Counted from the stretch's first letter, positions 47,247-59,549 are shown. The stretch: DNA of 64,000 bases from Rhizophagus clarus (GCA_015698045.1 BLAL01000060.1:684501-748500); one strand, 5' to 3'. Notes: a model not told the origin generated them from the sequence alone. Translations and numbers: made by a program.

Positions 47247-49389
47247 ATGGACTCCTTAAGTTTAATAAGAATACCAAAGATTCACCTGCCAAGTCCAATT
47301 TTACCTTTTAATTTTGATTCTGGAGAACAACCAGGTTTGCAAAGTTAATTAATTATTTATTTTATATCTAATTCTAATAAATCAATTAATATCTACTTCA
47401 ATTTGAATCAATATTTCATAATTGGATATATTTAAAGATAAACCGGAACCATCGGTCCCAATAATTCCTCCGAGTGGTTCTCCCAGTGGCGGGGTTTCTG
47501 AAACTTTTAGTAATAATGGCACTAATAAAAAACTGAATATAAATAATGAATTTTCCGATAATGATGATAGGAATGAAAAACAGGGCCATGATCAAGGTTA
47601 GTTTTAAAATTAATATGATTTTATTAATATATGTGCGAACATAGTAATATTAAAGTTTATTAAATATCATCATAAAGTTATTAATTAATACAATTTTCAT
47701 ACTTGTACAATAAGCATCGCGAGACATCGAAGAAAATTCAAACAAAAACCATGTTGGGGAAAGTAATGGTAGGCTTCTTCATCTTTTTCTTTTTGTTATT
47801 TACAAAAAGTAAATTCTTGTTTTCTTATTTATATTTTATAGATGATCAAGTAAAAGTATTAGATACCAATACTGATGATGCTAACGAAGATTTTTGTAAG
47901 TTTCAATTTATATCTTATAATCTTTAGTAATTTAGAGCAAACAGTAACATTTAAATTTATGTTTTTTTTTTCTATTTATTGTAATATATAAGACTCAACC
48001 CAAAAAAATGATAAAAAAAGAGTGAAATTCGGTAAATTTTCGCATTTTTTTTCTTACCTTGTTGATTAACAAAAGTAATACTTACTTTTTGGTATTTTAA
48101 ATTATATTAGATACCTCGATGCGTAAAAGGGCTAAACCGGGTATTGTATAATTCACAGAAAGTAAACTCTGAAACTTGAATTTGAAATAATATGTATTTT
48201 TTTTTTAGACGAAAAAATATTATTGGCCATTAATAAGATCGGGGGTCCCGCAATAGATTTGCTATTATATTCATTGAGCAAATTGAAAAAAACCGGAGTC
48301 AAAAGTGTAACAATGAACTTGGTTAATAATAATATCCAATTTGTAGATTCTACAGGAACATTAATGATAAAGCCAAATCACGTTAACTCCGATGATATAA
48401 CAATTAATGCCAATTTCCCTCACTATGATTATAATCAAACCTCGGATCTCAACTTCGGGGCAAAATTTATCGAATTAAAGAAATCCAAAAAATTGGATAT
48501 GGCAAGTATAAGATTGGCGGAAGATTTGCATAAGCTGCTAGATTATATTGGAAAATTACCAAATAATCCACCTATACGTGATAGGTCAATCTTCAGCAAA
48601 AAAGAAAAGTATAGGGAAGCCCTTATTAGTCATTTGGAAAAGATAAATTCAACAAAAGATTTCCAATTCTTTCGTGGTACTCAACGTATTAATTTGATTC
48701 CTGATGACAATCAAAAAAAAATTCCTGATGAAAATCAAAAAAAAATTCCTGCTGAAAATCAAAAAAATCGCAGATCTTTTAAAATTTCACCAATTCGCGT
48801 GCAAGAAAAGACTTCATCACTTACTGAATTATCCGATGAATTCAAGAAGATTGCAAAAGATTTATCGGAGGATATATTTTTATGCGTGATGGGAGAAGCA
48901 AATGAGCAGGGAAATAAAGAAATGGCAAGACGCAGGGAACTAAGGTTCCATGTCGAGTTTTTCAGGTCATATATACAACTACAGGCTTTTTGTGAGATAA
49001 ACTTAAACAGAAAACAATCAGAGACGACAAAATCTCAAGCAAAGATATTAATTTCTCATTTTTACCCTTTGATTTCTTTACCGAATATGGAATTGATGCT
49101 TCAGCGAGCACCACGTATTTACAGGTTACTAGAAGTAGCCAATTTTGATTGGCGACTTCTAGATTGTTTTGAAGAATTAACTGCGTGCTTTTTTAAAAGT
49201 GGTGTAAAGTCAGCAATTAACTTTGAAATCTGGATTAACCTAGTCCGTACGGGTGAGCTGATTAGTTATGACGAAGAATTAAAAACTCAAGAAAGAAACA
49301 GGGAAAACAAGAGGATTAAAATTGAAATTATTAAGGAATATTTTGATATTTCAGGGGTTAATTTTGACGAGATGATTGATAATGAATAA
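47247..49389 (+). CDS. 534-residue protein of unknown function, seven exons, intact
   Basis: Exons 47247-47334, 47438-47596, 47715-47768, 47842-47895, 47993-48031, 48111-48140 and 48209-49389 join in one frame; six introns are GT-AG and all are phase 1. The N-terminal 140 residues come from six short exons and are Pro-, Ser- and Asn-rich, probably disordered. The long last exon codes a folded-looking region (INKIGGPAIDLLLYSLSKL, KLLDYIGKLPNNPP), a threefold repeat of the octapeptide DENQKKIP type, and an alpha-helical C-terminal half (RRRELRFHVEFFRSYIQLQ, VANFDWRLLDCFEELTACF). The uniform phase-1 exons would allow exon skipping without frame loss. No domain is recognised. It seems to be a working host gene. 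Confidence 0.8.
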
Positions 49390-49950
49390 GTAGTAAACAG
49401 AGAAAAAAAATTTTTTTTTGTATATTTTGCAGTCTAGTAGTTTGCATTACAATTAGAATGAATTATATGATAAAGGATATCCAAATAATATGCAATTAAA
49501 TCTCTTTTATTGTTTGCACATTCTAAATAAACTTGTTATAATTGCTATCATTTAGTTCGCTTACTGTCATAAATAAATAAATAAATAAATCAATCAATTT
49601 GTGGCTTAGCCTATTTTGAGTTTTGATGACGCGATTTTCAATTTTTAGTATTAAAGAATATTATTTACCACAAAACTAGTATATTTTAAGGGTAGATTTT
49701 TCATACTTAAATTATTGGTAAATTAATTTAAGAATATTTTTCATATCCAATCAGAATATTTTAAATATCCGTTGATATTACAATTAAAAAATTAAGTATA
49801 TTTTTCGTATAATTTAACCTTATTTGTTATTACAAAATACTATTTTAAATAAACCGTTTATAAAATTTCAGTACATTTTAACAATATTATTTGTTATATA
49901 AGGATATTTTAACCATAAAACTAATACATTTTAAGGGTTTAGATTTTTTA
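49390..49950. other. 3' flank, AT-rich, no gene
   Basis: A short (AAAT)n run lies at 49570-49590. The stretch 'aaaactagtatattttaagg' (49672) has a near copy at 49917, so a roughly 245 bp segment was duplicated or is part of a longer repeat. Confidence 0.4.
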
Positions 49951-49954
49951 TAGG

Positions 49955-50909
49955 GTATGAACTTCACCAAAAAAATAGTTTATAACTGCAAACTTTGTAT
50001 TTTTGAAGACTTTTGTAAGGTTAGCGTCTGGACTGCCTGATCTTAAATACTCTATAAGAGGGGTTTCTCATCAGTACTATTTGTTTTTGGAAGCATTAAG
50101 ATAGATAAAGTGAAGTCGTTAGTTGAAGTTTTTGTTTATGACCAGAAGTGGCGCTTGCTTTTTCTTACTTAAGGGTCGTTTGAAGGGATGTAGAAATAGT
50201 GGTTATGGTGTTTTACCTCTTTCCCCAGTTTTTCTTTTGGGTTTCTGGGAGTATTAATAACTTTCCTTTAGTTTTTTATTTCTTACCTGTTGATATTTTA
50301 ACCTTTAGTTTCTTTTTCTGTTTTAGTTTTGGGGGGCTGAGAGTATTGGAATATTGATTGGTATTTTGGTAGTTTGGTGTAACTTTCTTTTTTAGGGCTT
50401 TGTTTATCGATCTAATTAAGAAGGGAATTTGGTTGGATAATTTGTTTTAAATTTGGCTAACACATGTTAATTCCTAGTTGGGCTGGTCAAAGTTATGTGT
50501 GAGTCATTGTGATTCTTCTAATATTTTTTTTATTTTTGATGTATTCACGCTGGTTAAAGGACTCTGAACAATTTGAGTAAAATCTTTTTTGGATAGGACT
50601 ACCAAGTAAAAAGAGAGTTTCAACCTTATTAACTAGAAGGCTTCAGCATCGTACCTGCGTACCACTTGGTTAGGATGGTAGCTTCTCGTAATGGCATGCT
50701 CTGTAGGGATTATGAAGAAAAATAATTATTTTGTTAAAAGGTCTTATTTATACTATGACATATGGTAATACCGGCCATTAGTTGAAATTTATGGGTCACA
50801 TCTGATGTTTGTCAGGGGGATTGTTCACTCGCATTTCTGTATTTTTGTATTTGATTCTTGATTTAATAAAGTTGTCAATCACAACCTTTGAATTAAAAAA
50901 AAAAAAAAA
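49955..50909 (+). mobile_element. Probable 3' end of a LINE-like retrotransposon
   Basis: About 950 bp with balanced composition ends in 'taataaagttgtcaatcaca' and a poly-A run (50895-50909). The last bases before the tail can fold (AAGTTGT facing ACAACCTT), like recognition hairpins of some LINEs. No open frame spans it, consistent with a 3' UTR. I could not find a target duplication, so the left border is uncertain. Confidence 0.5.
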
Positions 50910-51029
50910 GATAAATTTTATCAAAAGAAAATGTAAATCTATTTTCTGCCTATTTATTATGATTAGCTATTAATGAAATAAAAACCTTTTTTTTTTATAC
51001 TTCAAAAAAGATATAGTATATTTACATTA

Positions 51030-51209
51030 TAAATGCCACTCAAATCCAAAATAATTTAGGATTATGACAGCCCAAATATACAAATTCAAATTAATTTACA
51101 AATTACATGTATAAATTTTGCAATTTATATATTTGGAATTTGGAAATTATGACTGTCAAAATGTACAAATTAATTTGGGATTTACTTAAAATAATTTGGG
51201 TAATATCTA
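51030..51209. mobile_element. MITE copy 2 (180 bp, TA flanked)
   Basis: Same length, ends and interior as 6977-7156, with TA at 51028-51029 and 51210-51211. The ends are TAAATGCCA and TAGATATTA. Confidence 0.85.
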
Positions 51210-52430
51210 TAATTTACACTATGCAATAAAACATTAATATATTTATATAAATATTTTTAAAATTCAAAGTATCCAATAATTTTGCATTTTTCATCTGATA
51301 ATTTGACTTTTTAAATATTTTTATGTTTAATTTTCTTAGAAAATTAGCATGTTATAATTCAATCAAAGAAGTCATTATTATAAATCCAGATAAATTATAA
51401 ATAATAACTTAGATATCTTTTTTTCTTTATATTTTTAAAAAACTATATAACTAGAAATTAATATATAGAAATACCTATGAAAAGAACTATTTATATATAT
51501 CAAAAAAATTTTGGTTTGCAAATTTGCGCAATTTTGCAAAATCCAATTTTGTACAAATTTAAAAATATGTTAATATACAATATTAAAAAATTTTATATAT
51601 TTCTATATAAATCTATAAATATAAAAAATTTGCAAAATTTTTTAAAAATAAATTAATAAAATTTTCAAAAATACTAATACAAATTTACAATTAGACAGTA
51701 TTTTAACTTTAATATTAATATTAATTTATTAATTAAAGATATTTATAAATTTAAAAGTACATATCTAAATTATTCTATTTTACTAATTATGTACTAATAA
51801 AAGTTTTCTTTTCTTTTCTTTATAGTCTTTAATCCAATAAAATATATTAAAATATAAAAATATTATTACTTTAAAAAAAATTGTAAACCTATAATAAAAA
51901 AAAATAAAATGTTAGTTAATATTTCATTTAAATAAAAAAAATGAAATAATTTTGAAACTTATCTTTAAAATTTCATTTTAGAAAGCTTTTAAAATCTGTA
52001 AATCTACAAAAATTAGAAACAAAATATAAAAATTCTAAAGATATTTATTTTATTTACCTTCAAAATTATATTTATAAGATATCTATAAAGTTGCAAATTT
52101 ATACAAAAAGACATAAAATAAAATGTTAATTAATGTCACATTTAAACAAAAATAAAAATAAAAGAATTTTGAAGGTTATCTTTAAATTTTATCTATTAAA
52201 CATTCAGAAAATCTTAAATCTAAAAAAAATAAAAGTAAATCAAAATATTAGTTATTATTTTATTTAAAAAAAGTTATTAATTTTAAAAAATTAAAAGGTA
52301 ATTTACCTTCAAAATTATATTCAAAAATTAAAACCTATAAAAATAGTTAATATTAATTAATTAATATTTTATTTAAAAATCATAAAAAAATCAGTTATTA
52401 TATTTATTTTTTAAATTTAACTTAAAGGTA
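51210..52430. repeat. Very AT-rich region with degenerate repeats
   Basis: A unit starting 'aaaatgttagttaatatttc' and containing 'gaacttatctttaaa'-like sequence recurs loosely at 51907, 52122 and 52612. No coding signal. Confidence 0.5.
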
Positions 52431-52445
52431 TTATAATTTATAAAA

Positions 52446-52588
52446 TGGCGATATGATTGAACGATCCAATCGGCCTTCAGCTATCAGATCAGAGCTATAT
52501 CTAGGTTTAATTATTAGTGATTATCATGTAGTCCAGTAATTTTCAATAAAGATGGTAGCGTTGTCAACACCAAAAAAAAAAAAAAAAA
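52446..52588 (+). mobile_element. Short retroposon with poly-A and 15 bp target duplication
   Basis: TTATAATTTATAAAA stands on both sides (52431-52445 and 52589-52603). The 143 bp insert has normal composition and ends in 'aataaagatggtagcgttgt' plus 'caacacc' and a run of 17 A. It is a heavily 5'-truncated LINE copy or a SINE. Confidence 0.92.
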
Positions 52589-52603
52589 TTATAATTTATA
52601 AAA

Positions 52604-53930
52604 ATTAAATGAAAATATTAACTAAACATTATTTTGTTAAAAAAAAAAGATATTAATAATTTTAAAACTTATTTTTGAAATTCTGTTTATAATGCTTTCA
52701 AAAAGTTGTAGATTTACAAAACTAAAATAAAATATTAATTAGGGGAGTTATATATATCATATAATATCTATTTTATTATAAACTTTTAACCTTTCTTTCT
52801 GTTAAATTTAATAACCAATTAAATTATAATATTTATAAATTATATAATTAATATAAGTATAATATAAAATTTTAATTATCCTTCTCTTTTCTTTTAATAA
52901 TTATATAATATGTATAATTTCTATTAGCATTTCATTTAAAAAAAAAAAAGAAAAAAAAAAAATTTAATTTTTTTTAAAAATAAATATCTTTAGAATTATA
53001 TGTTATTGTTTTTAGTTTTTTAAACTATTCTTTTTTTATTTTAAATGAAAAATGTTTTTTTAAAATAAAAAATTAATTATTTTTTATATATTTGAAAAAT
53101 TTGTTTTATAAAGCTAATTGTAAAGTTTTAAATTTTTTATAAGAATACTAATATTTTAAAAACTTAGATACTAAATTTATAATTAAACTTAATTTCATTA
53201 AATATATTTATATTTAATTTTTTTTTTATTATTATTAATAGAATTCTGAATATCTTTAATATATATCATATTTAAATTTTAGCAAATTAAACCAAATTTA
53301 TTAACTTAAGGTTATAATTTAAGTTTTAGTAAATTAAATCAAATTTAGCAATATATTATAATAATAAGTTTTTATAAATTATATTAATTTTTATAAAATT
53401 ATATATATATTTTAGACAAATTTGATACTTTTTAAAAAAATACAATCATCTTTTTTTACAGCAAATCTTAATATAATAAAAAACATTATATCATGAATTG
53501 TTAATGTAAAACAGATATTAACATATGAAAAAACTCTTAATTAACCAAATTTTATTAATTATAGACTATATAATATTATACAAAATAAAGTTACAAAACA
53601 GTATATATAAAATATCCTTTTTTATAATAAATTTTTTTTCAGTAAAATAAAGATTACTGATATATTAATGATCCTATGATTATTTAATAAAAGGATAATT
53701 TTTTTTAAATATACAATCAAAATATGAAAAGTATGGAATACTTTTATAAAAAATGTTTAACAAACCATTTTAATAATATCAAAATATTAAATTATATCAT
53801 CAATTTCATTAGTTTTGCATTTGCATATTAGAGTTAATTTCATTAGCATGATACTTATTTATTATCTATATTTTATCTAGTATCTCTATAAAAATAAAAG
53901 TAGGAAGTTTTTTAAAGAAAATAATAATAC
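52604..53930. other. AT-rich region, no gene; includes inverted copy of the 34.7 kb repeat
   Basis: 53270-53440 is the complement of 34729-34905. Otherwise only A/T runs are seen. Confidence 0.45.
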
Positions 53931-54069
53931 TTTTCCTCTCTCTAAAAATCTGATTATATTTTTATTTGGTAAAATTACAAAAAAAAAAAACTTAAATAAT
54001 TTAATTAATTAGAAAGAATAATAAAAATCATTCTCTTAATTTTTCTTTACTTTAATTCTAAAAGCCCAA
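53931..54069. repeat. Landing-site repeat, left of the CACTA element
   Basis: A roughly 110 bp unit ending 'tttaattctaaaag' continues on the far side of the element (61150-61420) and recurs at 61940-62160. The copy at 61999-62028 shows the uninterrupted junction 'ctaaaagttcaatcatg'. Confidence 0.75.
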
Positions 54070-54522
54070 CACTAGTCAAAAAAGGACAATTCGGCCTAAA
54101 TTTGACCAGGTCGAATATAGGTCAAATGACGATCTAACCTATATCAAATTGAGGCCGATTTTTTTGGTGCATTTAGGGTGCCAATCATCTCAAATTCAGA
54201 AAGAAAATTCGACCATCATTTTACCTATATTAGGACATTATTACATATTTATTCGATCCTAAAAAAAATTATATTTGACTACTGTATGTAATCTGAATAT
54301 AATTGATAAATAGGTCGAATTAGAGGTTTTTCAAGGTCAAATAATAGGTTTTATTAACATTTTATTTATAGCTACATATTATAATATTATATAAAAATCT
54401 ATCTAATATTTATCTATCTATATATTATCACTTGTTATTATTCACATTAATCTATCCGCTATTATATCCACAACCATCATCTACACAATCAAGTATCCTA
54501 AAAAATCCTAAATCATTCTTAC

Positions 54523-55321
54523 CAAATTTCACGTCCAGAGAGCCGAAGAATAAACTGTCTAAAAAAAAAGAAAAAATAAATTAGTAATTATTTTTTAAAA
54601 GGCGAAAGAAATCTTAAAAAAAAAATACTCGCCGAATTTTTACGTCAAAAAAACTGAATTCACCTAAAAAAAATAGAGAATTGAAACGTTAGTAATCGTT
54701 TTGTTAAATAAATAAACTGAATATTTCATCTTACCGAAATTATATCAAAGATGTTAAAATTAGCCGTCCATAATTAAAATAATCAAAATATTAATACATG
54801 ATTCATTAAAAAAATAAATTTAATTAAAAATAAAAAAAAATATTAAAACAAACTAAAAGCCAAGTTGTTAAAACCGTCTCGTTGCTACCAAATTCTACAC
54901 GAGTATCAACTATCTAAAAGGAGTAAAATAAGTTGTTAATAAACATCATAAAAACCACAAAATAAAATGAAAAAATTAAAATACTCACTGAAATCCTACA
55001 CAAACTAAAGAGTTAGCCGTCTAAAAAAGAGTAAAAATGAGTCGTTAGTAAATGTTGTAAAACATTAAAATAAAATAAAAAGATACTCCCGAGATCTTAC
55101 CGAAGAGCCAACCGTCTAAAAGAAATGAAAAAAAAACAAATAGATACTCCCAAGATCCTATTGAAGAGCCAACCGTCTAAAAAAAAATGAAAAAAAATGA
55201 AATTATTAACTGTCCTTTAGAAGTCATAGAATAAAAAAATTAAACTTTACAACTCTTACTGAAACATCGCGTCCAAAGAGCCGCAAAAAGAAACGGCCCC
55301 TAATGTCAAAGAACTGGTTGC
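54523..55321 (-). repeat. Series of exon-like segments with splice-like borders on the minus strand
   Basis: On the minus strand, short segments follow T-tract plus TTTTAG or TTTGCAG and precede GTAAG: 55321-55260 (62 bp), 55115-55101 (15 bp) and 54558-54523 (36 bp). Between them are weaker copies of 'acggttggctcttc' after a similar acceptor. It could be a decayed gene with many micro-exons or a degenerate tandem repeat. Confidence 0.45.
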
Positions 55322-55556
55322 CTGCAAAAAAAAACGAACTGTTAATAAAGTTCGTTTAAAGTTAAAAGAAAAAACAATTTCACTCACCTAGATCCAAGGA
55401 AGAGATCTGAGAGAATACTAAATAAAAAGAAGTAACTGAACTTTTAGAAGCCGTTCATTAAATTAAGAGTAGTTAAAGAAAAAAAATTATTACCGTAAAA
55501 TTTCGCATCCAAAGGAGACCAAAATATCTGCTTAAAATGAGCTGTTTCATTAAGGA

Positions 55557-55737
55557 TTTTTTAAAGAAAGTGCGGGAGAAGTGGAAAAAGAGAAATTAAG
55601 AAAGGGAAGGAAAAGAGAAAGATAAAGGAAAATATGAAGGGAAGAAAAAGAAAGAAGGGGGAAAGATAAAAAATAGGGAAAGGACGAAAGGAGGTAAAAA
55701 ACGAAAGGAAATGGTGAAGGAAAAAGGAAAGAAGTTT
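55557..55737. repeat. Purine-rich tract
   Basis: The plus strand is almost pure A and G ('gaaagaagggggaaagataa'), the mirror of the pyrimidine tract at 5.1-6.6 kb. The 62-codon minus-strand frame over it is low-complexity and not a gene. Confidence 0.8.
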
Positions 55738-55739
55738 TA

Positions 55740-56270
55740 GAAACTTCATTAAATTTAGTCTTTTTTTTAAGCTTTAATTAGTTATGTGATACGTAATGTG
55801 ACGCTTAATTAATATATACTTAAAGTTGCCTGCCGAAACTCAATAGGCCAATGTTGAAATGTCGAAACTAAAAATGTCAAAATTGCCAAAATTAAAACAT
55901 TACTCTCGTGATATATAAAATATTAAGATTTTAGTCACAATTTGATTCAAAATTGAACGATTCTAATTAATAAAGTTTATATAGATATTGATAAAGTTTA
56001 TAAAGTTTGATACAAGTTTGATACAAGTTTGATACAAGTTTGATAGATTGATTGTAATTTGTAATGTCCCGGCTATATAGCATGCATATTAAAAATTTAG
56101 TAAAAAAAATTTAAAATTAAACACGTAAAAAACTAAAATTTATTGCAATACTTTATTTTATTGTTATAATTGAAATTGACTTCTGAATTAAATAATAAAT
56201 TATTACATTTAAAAAAAGTTTTTATATTATTGTTTGTAATAAAAAAATTTTATTGACCGGGTTCATCTAA
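55740..56270. other. Non-coding interior of the CACTA element
   Basis: No gene is seen. 'gatacaagttt' is repeated three times at 56010-56042. 'cctgccgaaactcaataggcc' near 55828 resembles the complement of 60930-61005, suggesting an inner inverted repeat. Confidence 0.4.
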
Positions 56271-56281
56271 AAGTCTGACAA

Positions 56282-56538
56282 CCTAAAAAAATAAAAAAGA
56301 AACGTTAGTACGTTTTTTTTAATATATTAAAAAAATTCCTCCTACTTTCCACTAACTTACTTGTGTACATTTCAAGTCTGGGTTCGTTCAAGAAGTCTGG
56401 CAACCTAAAGAAAAAAAAAAGAAATAGAAGAAACGTTAGTATGTTTCTTCAATATATTAAAAAAAAAATCCCCTTCCACTTCCCACTAACTTACTTGTGT
56501 ACTTTTCAAGTCTGGGTTTATTCAAGAAGTCTGGCAAC
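56282..56538 (-). repeat. Exon-like 44-mers in tandem, minus strand
   Basis: Minus-strand 44-mers at 56538-56495 and 56404-56361 both begin GTTGCCAGACTTCTTGAA, follow TTTAG, and are followed by GTAAGTTAGTGGGA. A third, degenerate copy starts at 56282. A fourth lies at 60671-60628, beyond the 4.0 kb insert. Confidence 0.7.
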
Positions 56539-57059
56539 CTAAAGAATAAAAAAGACATATGTACATCAGGAAATTTTATAGTGCGAAAAGTTGCGCAAGA
56601 TTACGTATCATAATATTTCGTAAGTTTTCAGACCCGCCGCAAGTTTGCGGAAGAGTAATATTTTGTAACTTTTTAAAATATTTCGAAATATTATGATATG
56701 CAAAGTTTCGTAATTTTACGGTTCGTAATATTCCGTAATTTTACGCATTCGCAATATTTTGTAATTTTACATAATATTTCGTAAGTTTCCAGACCCGCCG
56801 CAAGTTTGCATAAGCGTAATATTTTGTAACTTTTTAAAATATTTCGAAATATTACGATATGCGTAATTTTACGGTTCGTAATATTGTGTAATTTTATTGC
56901 GTAATATTTCGCAACTTTTTAAAATATTTTGACGATTCGTAATTTTACATAAATATTTTGTAATGTTTCAAAATTCATTTTTGTACTATAAGTTTATATA
57001 ATGTATATTTTATTAGATATAATATGAATTAAATTATAAAAAATTACAAGTATTTATTA

Positions 57060-58095
57060 CTATATACAGAATATATAAAAGTAAAAAAAGAAAGAGTAAC
57101 GATACAATTAGATGTAAAAAGAAGAGAAATAGCTATAGTAACGTTGGTATTAGATATAAAGATAAAAAAAATATTGTTAGTATTGTTAGTGTTGTTAATA
57201 TTAGAGTAAAAAGAGTTAAAGAAACAGTAGAAACATGGATATTATCATTAGTATTAAAGTACAAGTAAAAGAAAAAAAGGAAACGTAGATAGTATTGTTA
57301 GTATTACGATATAAAGTAACAATTAGGATAAAAAACGCGTTAGTATTAAAACAATTAGTATTAATAAACAAATATTTCTATACCTGCAAAGAATAAACTA
57401 AAAATAAAAGAAAGAGGAAAAATAAACATGTTGTTGGTATTAAGTAAAAGGAGTAAAAAAAACATAATTAGTATTGTTAGTATTGTTAGTATTGAAGTAA
57501 AAGTAAAAAGGAATAAAGGAAATATGGATATTATTGTTAGTATTACGACACAAAGTAACAGAGGTAAAAAGAAAACGAAAATAATTAGTATTAATAAACA
57601 AATATTTCTATACCTGCAAAGAATAAACTAAAAATAAAAGAAAGAGGAAAAATAAACATGTTGTTGGTATTAAGTAAAAGGAGTAAAAAAAACATAATTA
57701 GTATTGTTAGTATTGTTAGTATTGAAGTAAAAGTAAAAAGGAATAAAGGAAATATGGATATTATTGTTAGTATTACGACACAAAGTAACAGAGGTAAAAA
57801 GAAAACGAAAATAATTAGTATTAATAAACAAATATTTCTATACCTGCAAAGAATAAACTAAAAATAAAAGAAAGGGGAGACAAAATAAAAAATAAACATG
57901 TTGTTAGTATTAAGTAAATGGAGTAAAAAAAATATAATTAGTATTATTAGTATCGATCGTTAGTATTAAAGTACAAGTAAAAAGAAATAAAGGAAACATG
58001 TATATTATTGTCAGTATTACAATACAAAGTAAAAAAGTAAAAAATAATGAAATAATTATTATTAATAAACAAATATTTCTATACCTGCAAAGCAA
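57060..58095. repeat. 230 bp tandem repeat, four units, two of them identical
   Basis: Units begin near 57175, 57405, 57635 and 57880. The second and third are identical over at least 200 bp (frames 57428-57631 and 57658-57861 give the same 67-codon translation). Landmarks are 'aaacatgttgttggtatt', repeated 'gtattgttagta' and 'atttctatacctgcaaag'. The frames are by-products of the repeat. Identity implies a very recent duplication. Confidence 0.9.
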
Positions 58096-58109
58096 TAAAT
58101 TATGAAATA

Positions 58110-58920
58110 TATGTAAATATTCTGTATATAATTAAAAAATATTGAACAAAAGGATAAAGAAATAATAAAAAGAAGAGAAAAATATTGAACAAAAAAATAA
58201 AGAAATAAAAATAAATAGGACAAAAAATGCGTGCAGATTAAATCACATGCAAGGATCAGCCTAATTTTGATTGGCCAGAAAATACGATACTGTATGCATA
58301 ATCATATCATGCAGATTAATTATCAACAACGCGGGCATGACATAAATAAATTGTGACTGAAACTTGTGTTCAATTTGTGTTCAATTTGTGTTGATAATTC
58401 TGGTAAAAAATTATTAATTTTGGCCAAATTTCGTTAAATTTGTTAAATTTGTGTTGAATTTGTGTTGAATTTGTATTGCGTAATTTTTTATTTATCACAA
58501 GAGGATGATATTTAGTAACTGCATGTACGATGTACAAGATTTTTTTTATGATTTTTTTAAGAAATGTACGCAAAATATTTAATCAGAATATAATTATTTT
58601 TAATTAAATTGATTAAAAAAAATTAATTTTTTTAAGAAATGTATGCGAAATATTTAAAATTCAATAGAATGTGCTAATAATAAATTGTTTTATTTTTAAA
58701 TATGATATATTGATATTTATATTTAAAACAATTAAACATGTACATGATTTAATTAATATGTTTAATGATGAAAAGTGTAATAAATTAAATTTTAATTGAA
58801 ACGAGAAATAAAATCAAACCAAAGAGGTATTGTTCAAATTTTATTTAAAGTGACATTTTACGACTTTCTTTCAAATTTTTACTCATCCCAAAATCAAATT
58901 ATAAAAATCAAATCTAAACT
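58110..58920. other. Non-coding, with a 12-13 bp iterated motif
   Basis: 'caatttgtgttgataa' style units ('ttgtgttgaatttgtgt') iterate at 58368-58480. No gene apart from the upstream region of the Myb-like gene. Confidence 0.4.
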
Positions 58921-58924
58921 AATA

Positions 58925-59549
58925 ATGCCTCGCCACACACGTTCACGTCATTCCCACTATAATGTCCATTGGAACTGGGCTATGATGGACGAACTTGTTG
59001 ACATACGCTAAGACAGAAACCGCGCCTACCACAATATTAATGGTAGAAGCCGCTATGATTTTTGGGACTCTGTTGCCAATAGGTTCATATGACTAATATC
59101 TATAATTTCTTTAAAAAAGAATTTAAATTCAAATTAACCAATCCATTTAATTGAATCAGAATAAATAGAATATTTCGGACAAGAGTTTCTGGGCAACAGT
59201 ACAGCCAAAAGTGGAGGAACCTCGTCAGGGATTACCATGTAAATAAATAAATAAAATTACATTCATATAAATTAAATGTATTTATCGAATATTCAAACTG
59301 ATTTTGATATTTAGAACTATGTTCTTTATTGTAATGGTAACCCTGGGTGGTGGCTGTGGACGCGTACCGGCCAAAGATATTATCGCGAATTTAGAACGAG
59401 ATTTTGGGAGAGGCCGGGTAATTATACTATAATAAAATTTATAATTAATATTTACGTTCATGTTTTAAATTTGATAAATTTGATCAATTTTAGTCATGCG
59501 TAATGATTGTAGGAGAAGGAGAAACTTATCTACGTATCGTAGAAGATAA
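58925..59549 (+). pseudogene. Myb/SANT-like (trihelix) DNA-binding protein, one early stop
   Basis: Exons 58925-59082, 59169-59238, 59315-59417 and 59494-59549 fit one frame of 128 residues. The pattern WNWAMMDELVDIR, RYDFWDSVANR and SGQQYSQKWRNLVRDY has the spaced Trp, Leu-Val and KW..L...Y of Myb/SANT-like domains used by many transposon accessory proteins. A Trp-rich segment (GWWLWTRTGQRYYREF) and a basic tail (NDCRRRRNLSTYRRR) follow. TAA at 59009-59011 interrupts the domain. Either the copy is dead or translation starts after it. It is the only gene in the 4.0 kb element. Confidence 0.6.

Noticed and set aside
34729..53440. Inverted repeats bounding an 18.7 kb giant element
   Set aside because: Only about 175 bp match, similarity fades on both sides, there is no duplication at the borders, and the content is unrelated; two copies of a dispersed repeat explain it.
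57428..57861. Two identical 67-codon frames
   Set aside because: They are the same phase of a 230 bp tandem repeat, start in low-complexity sequence and lack any coding bias.
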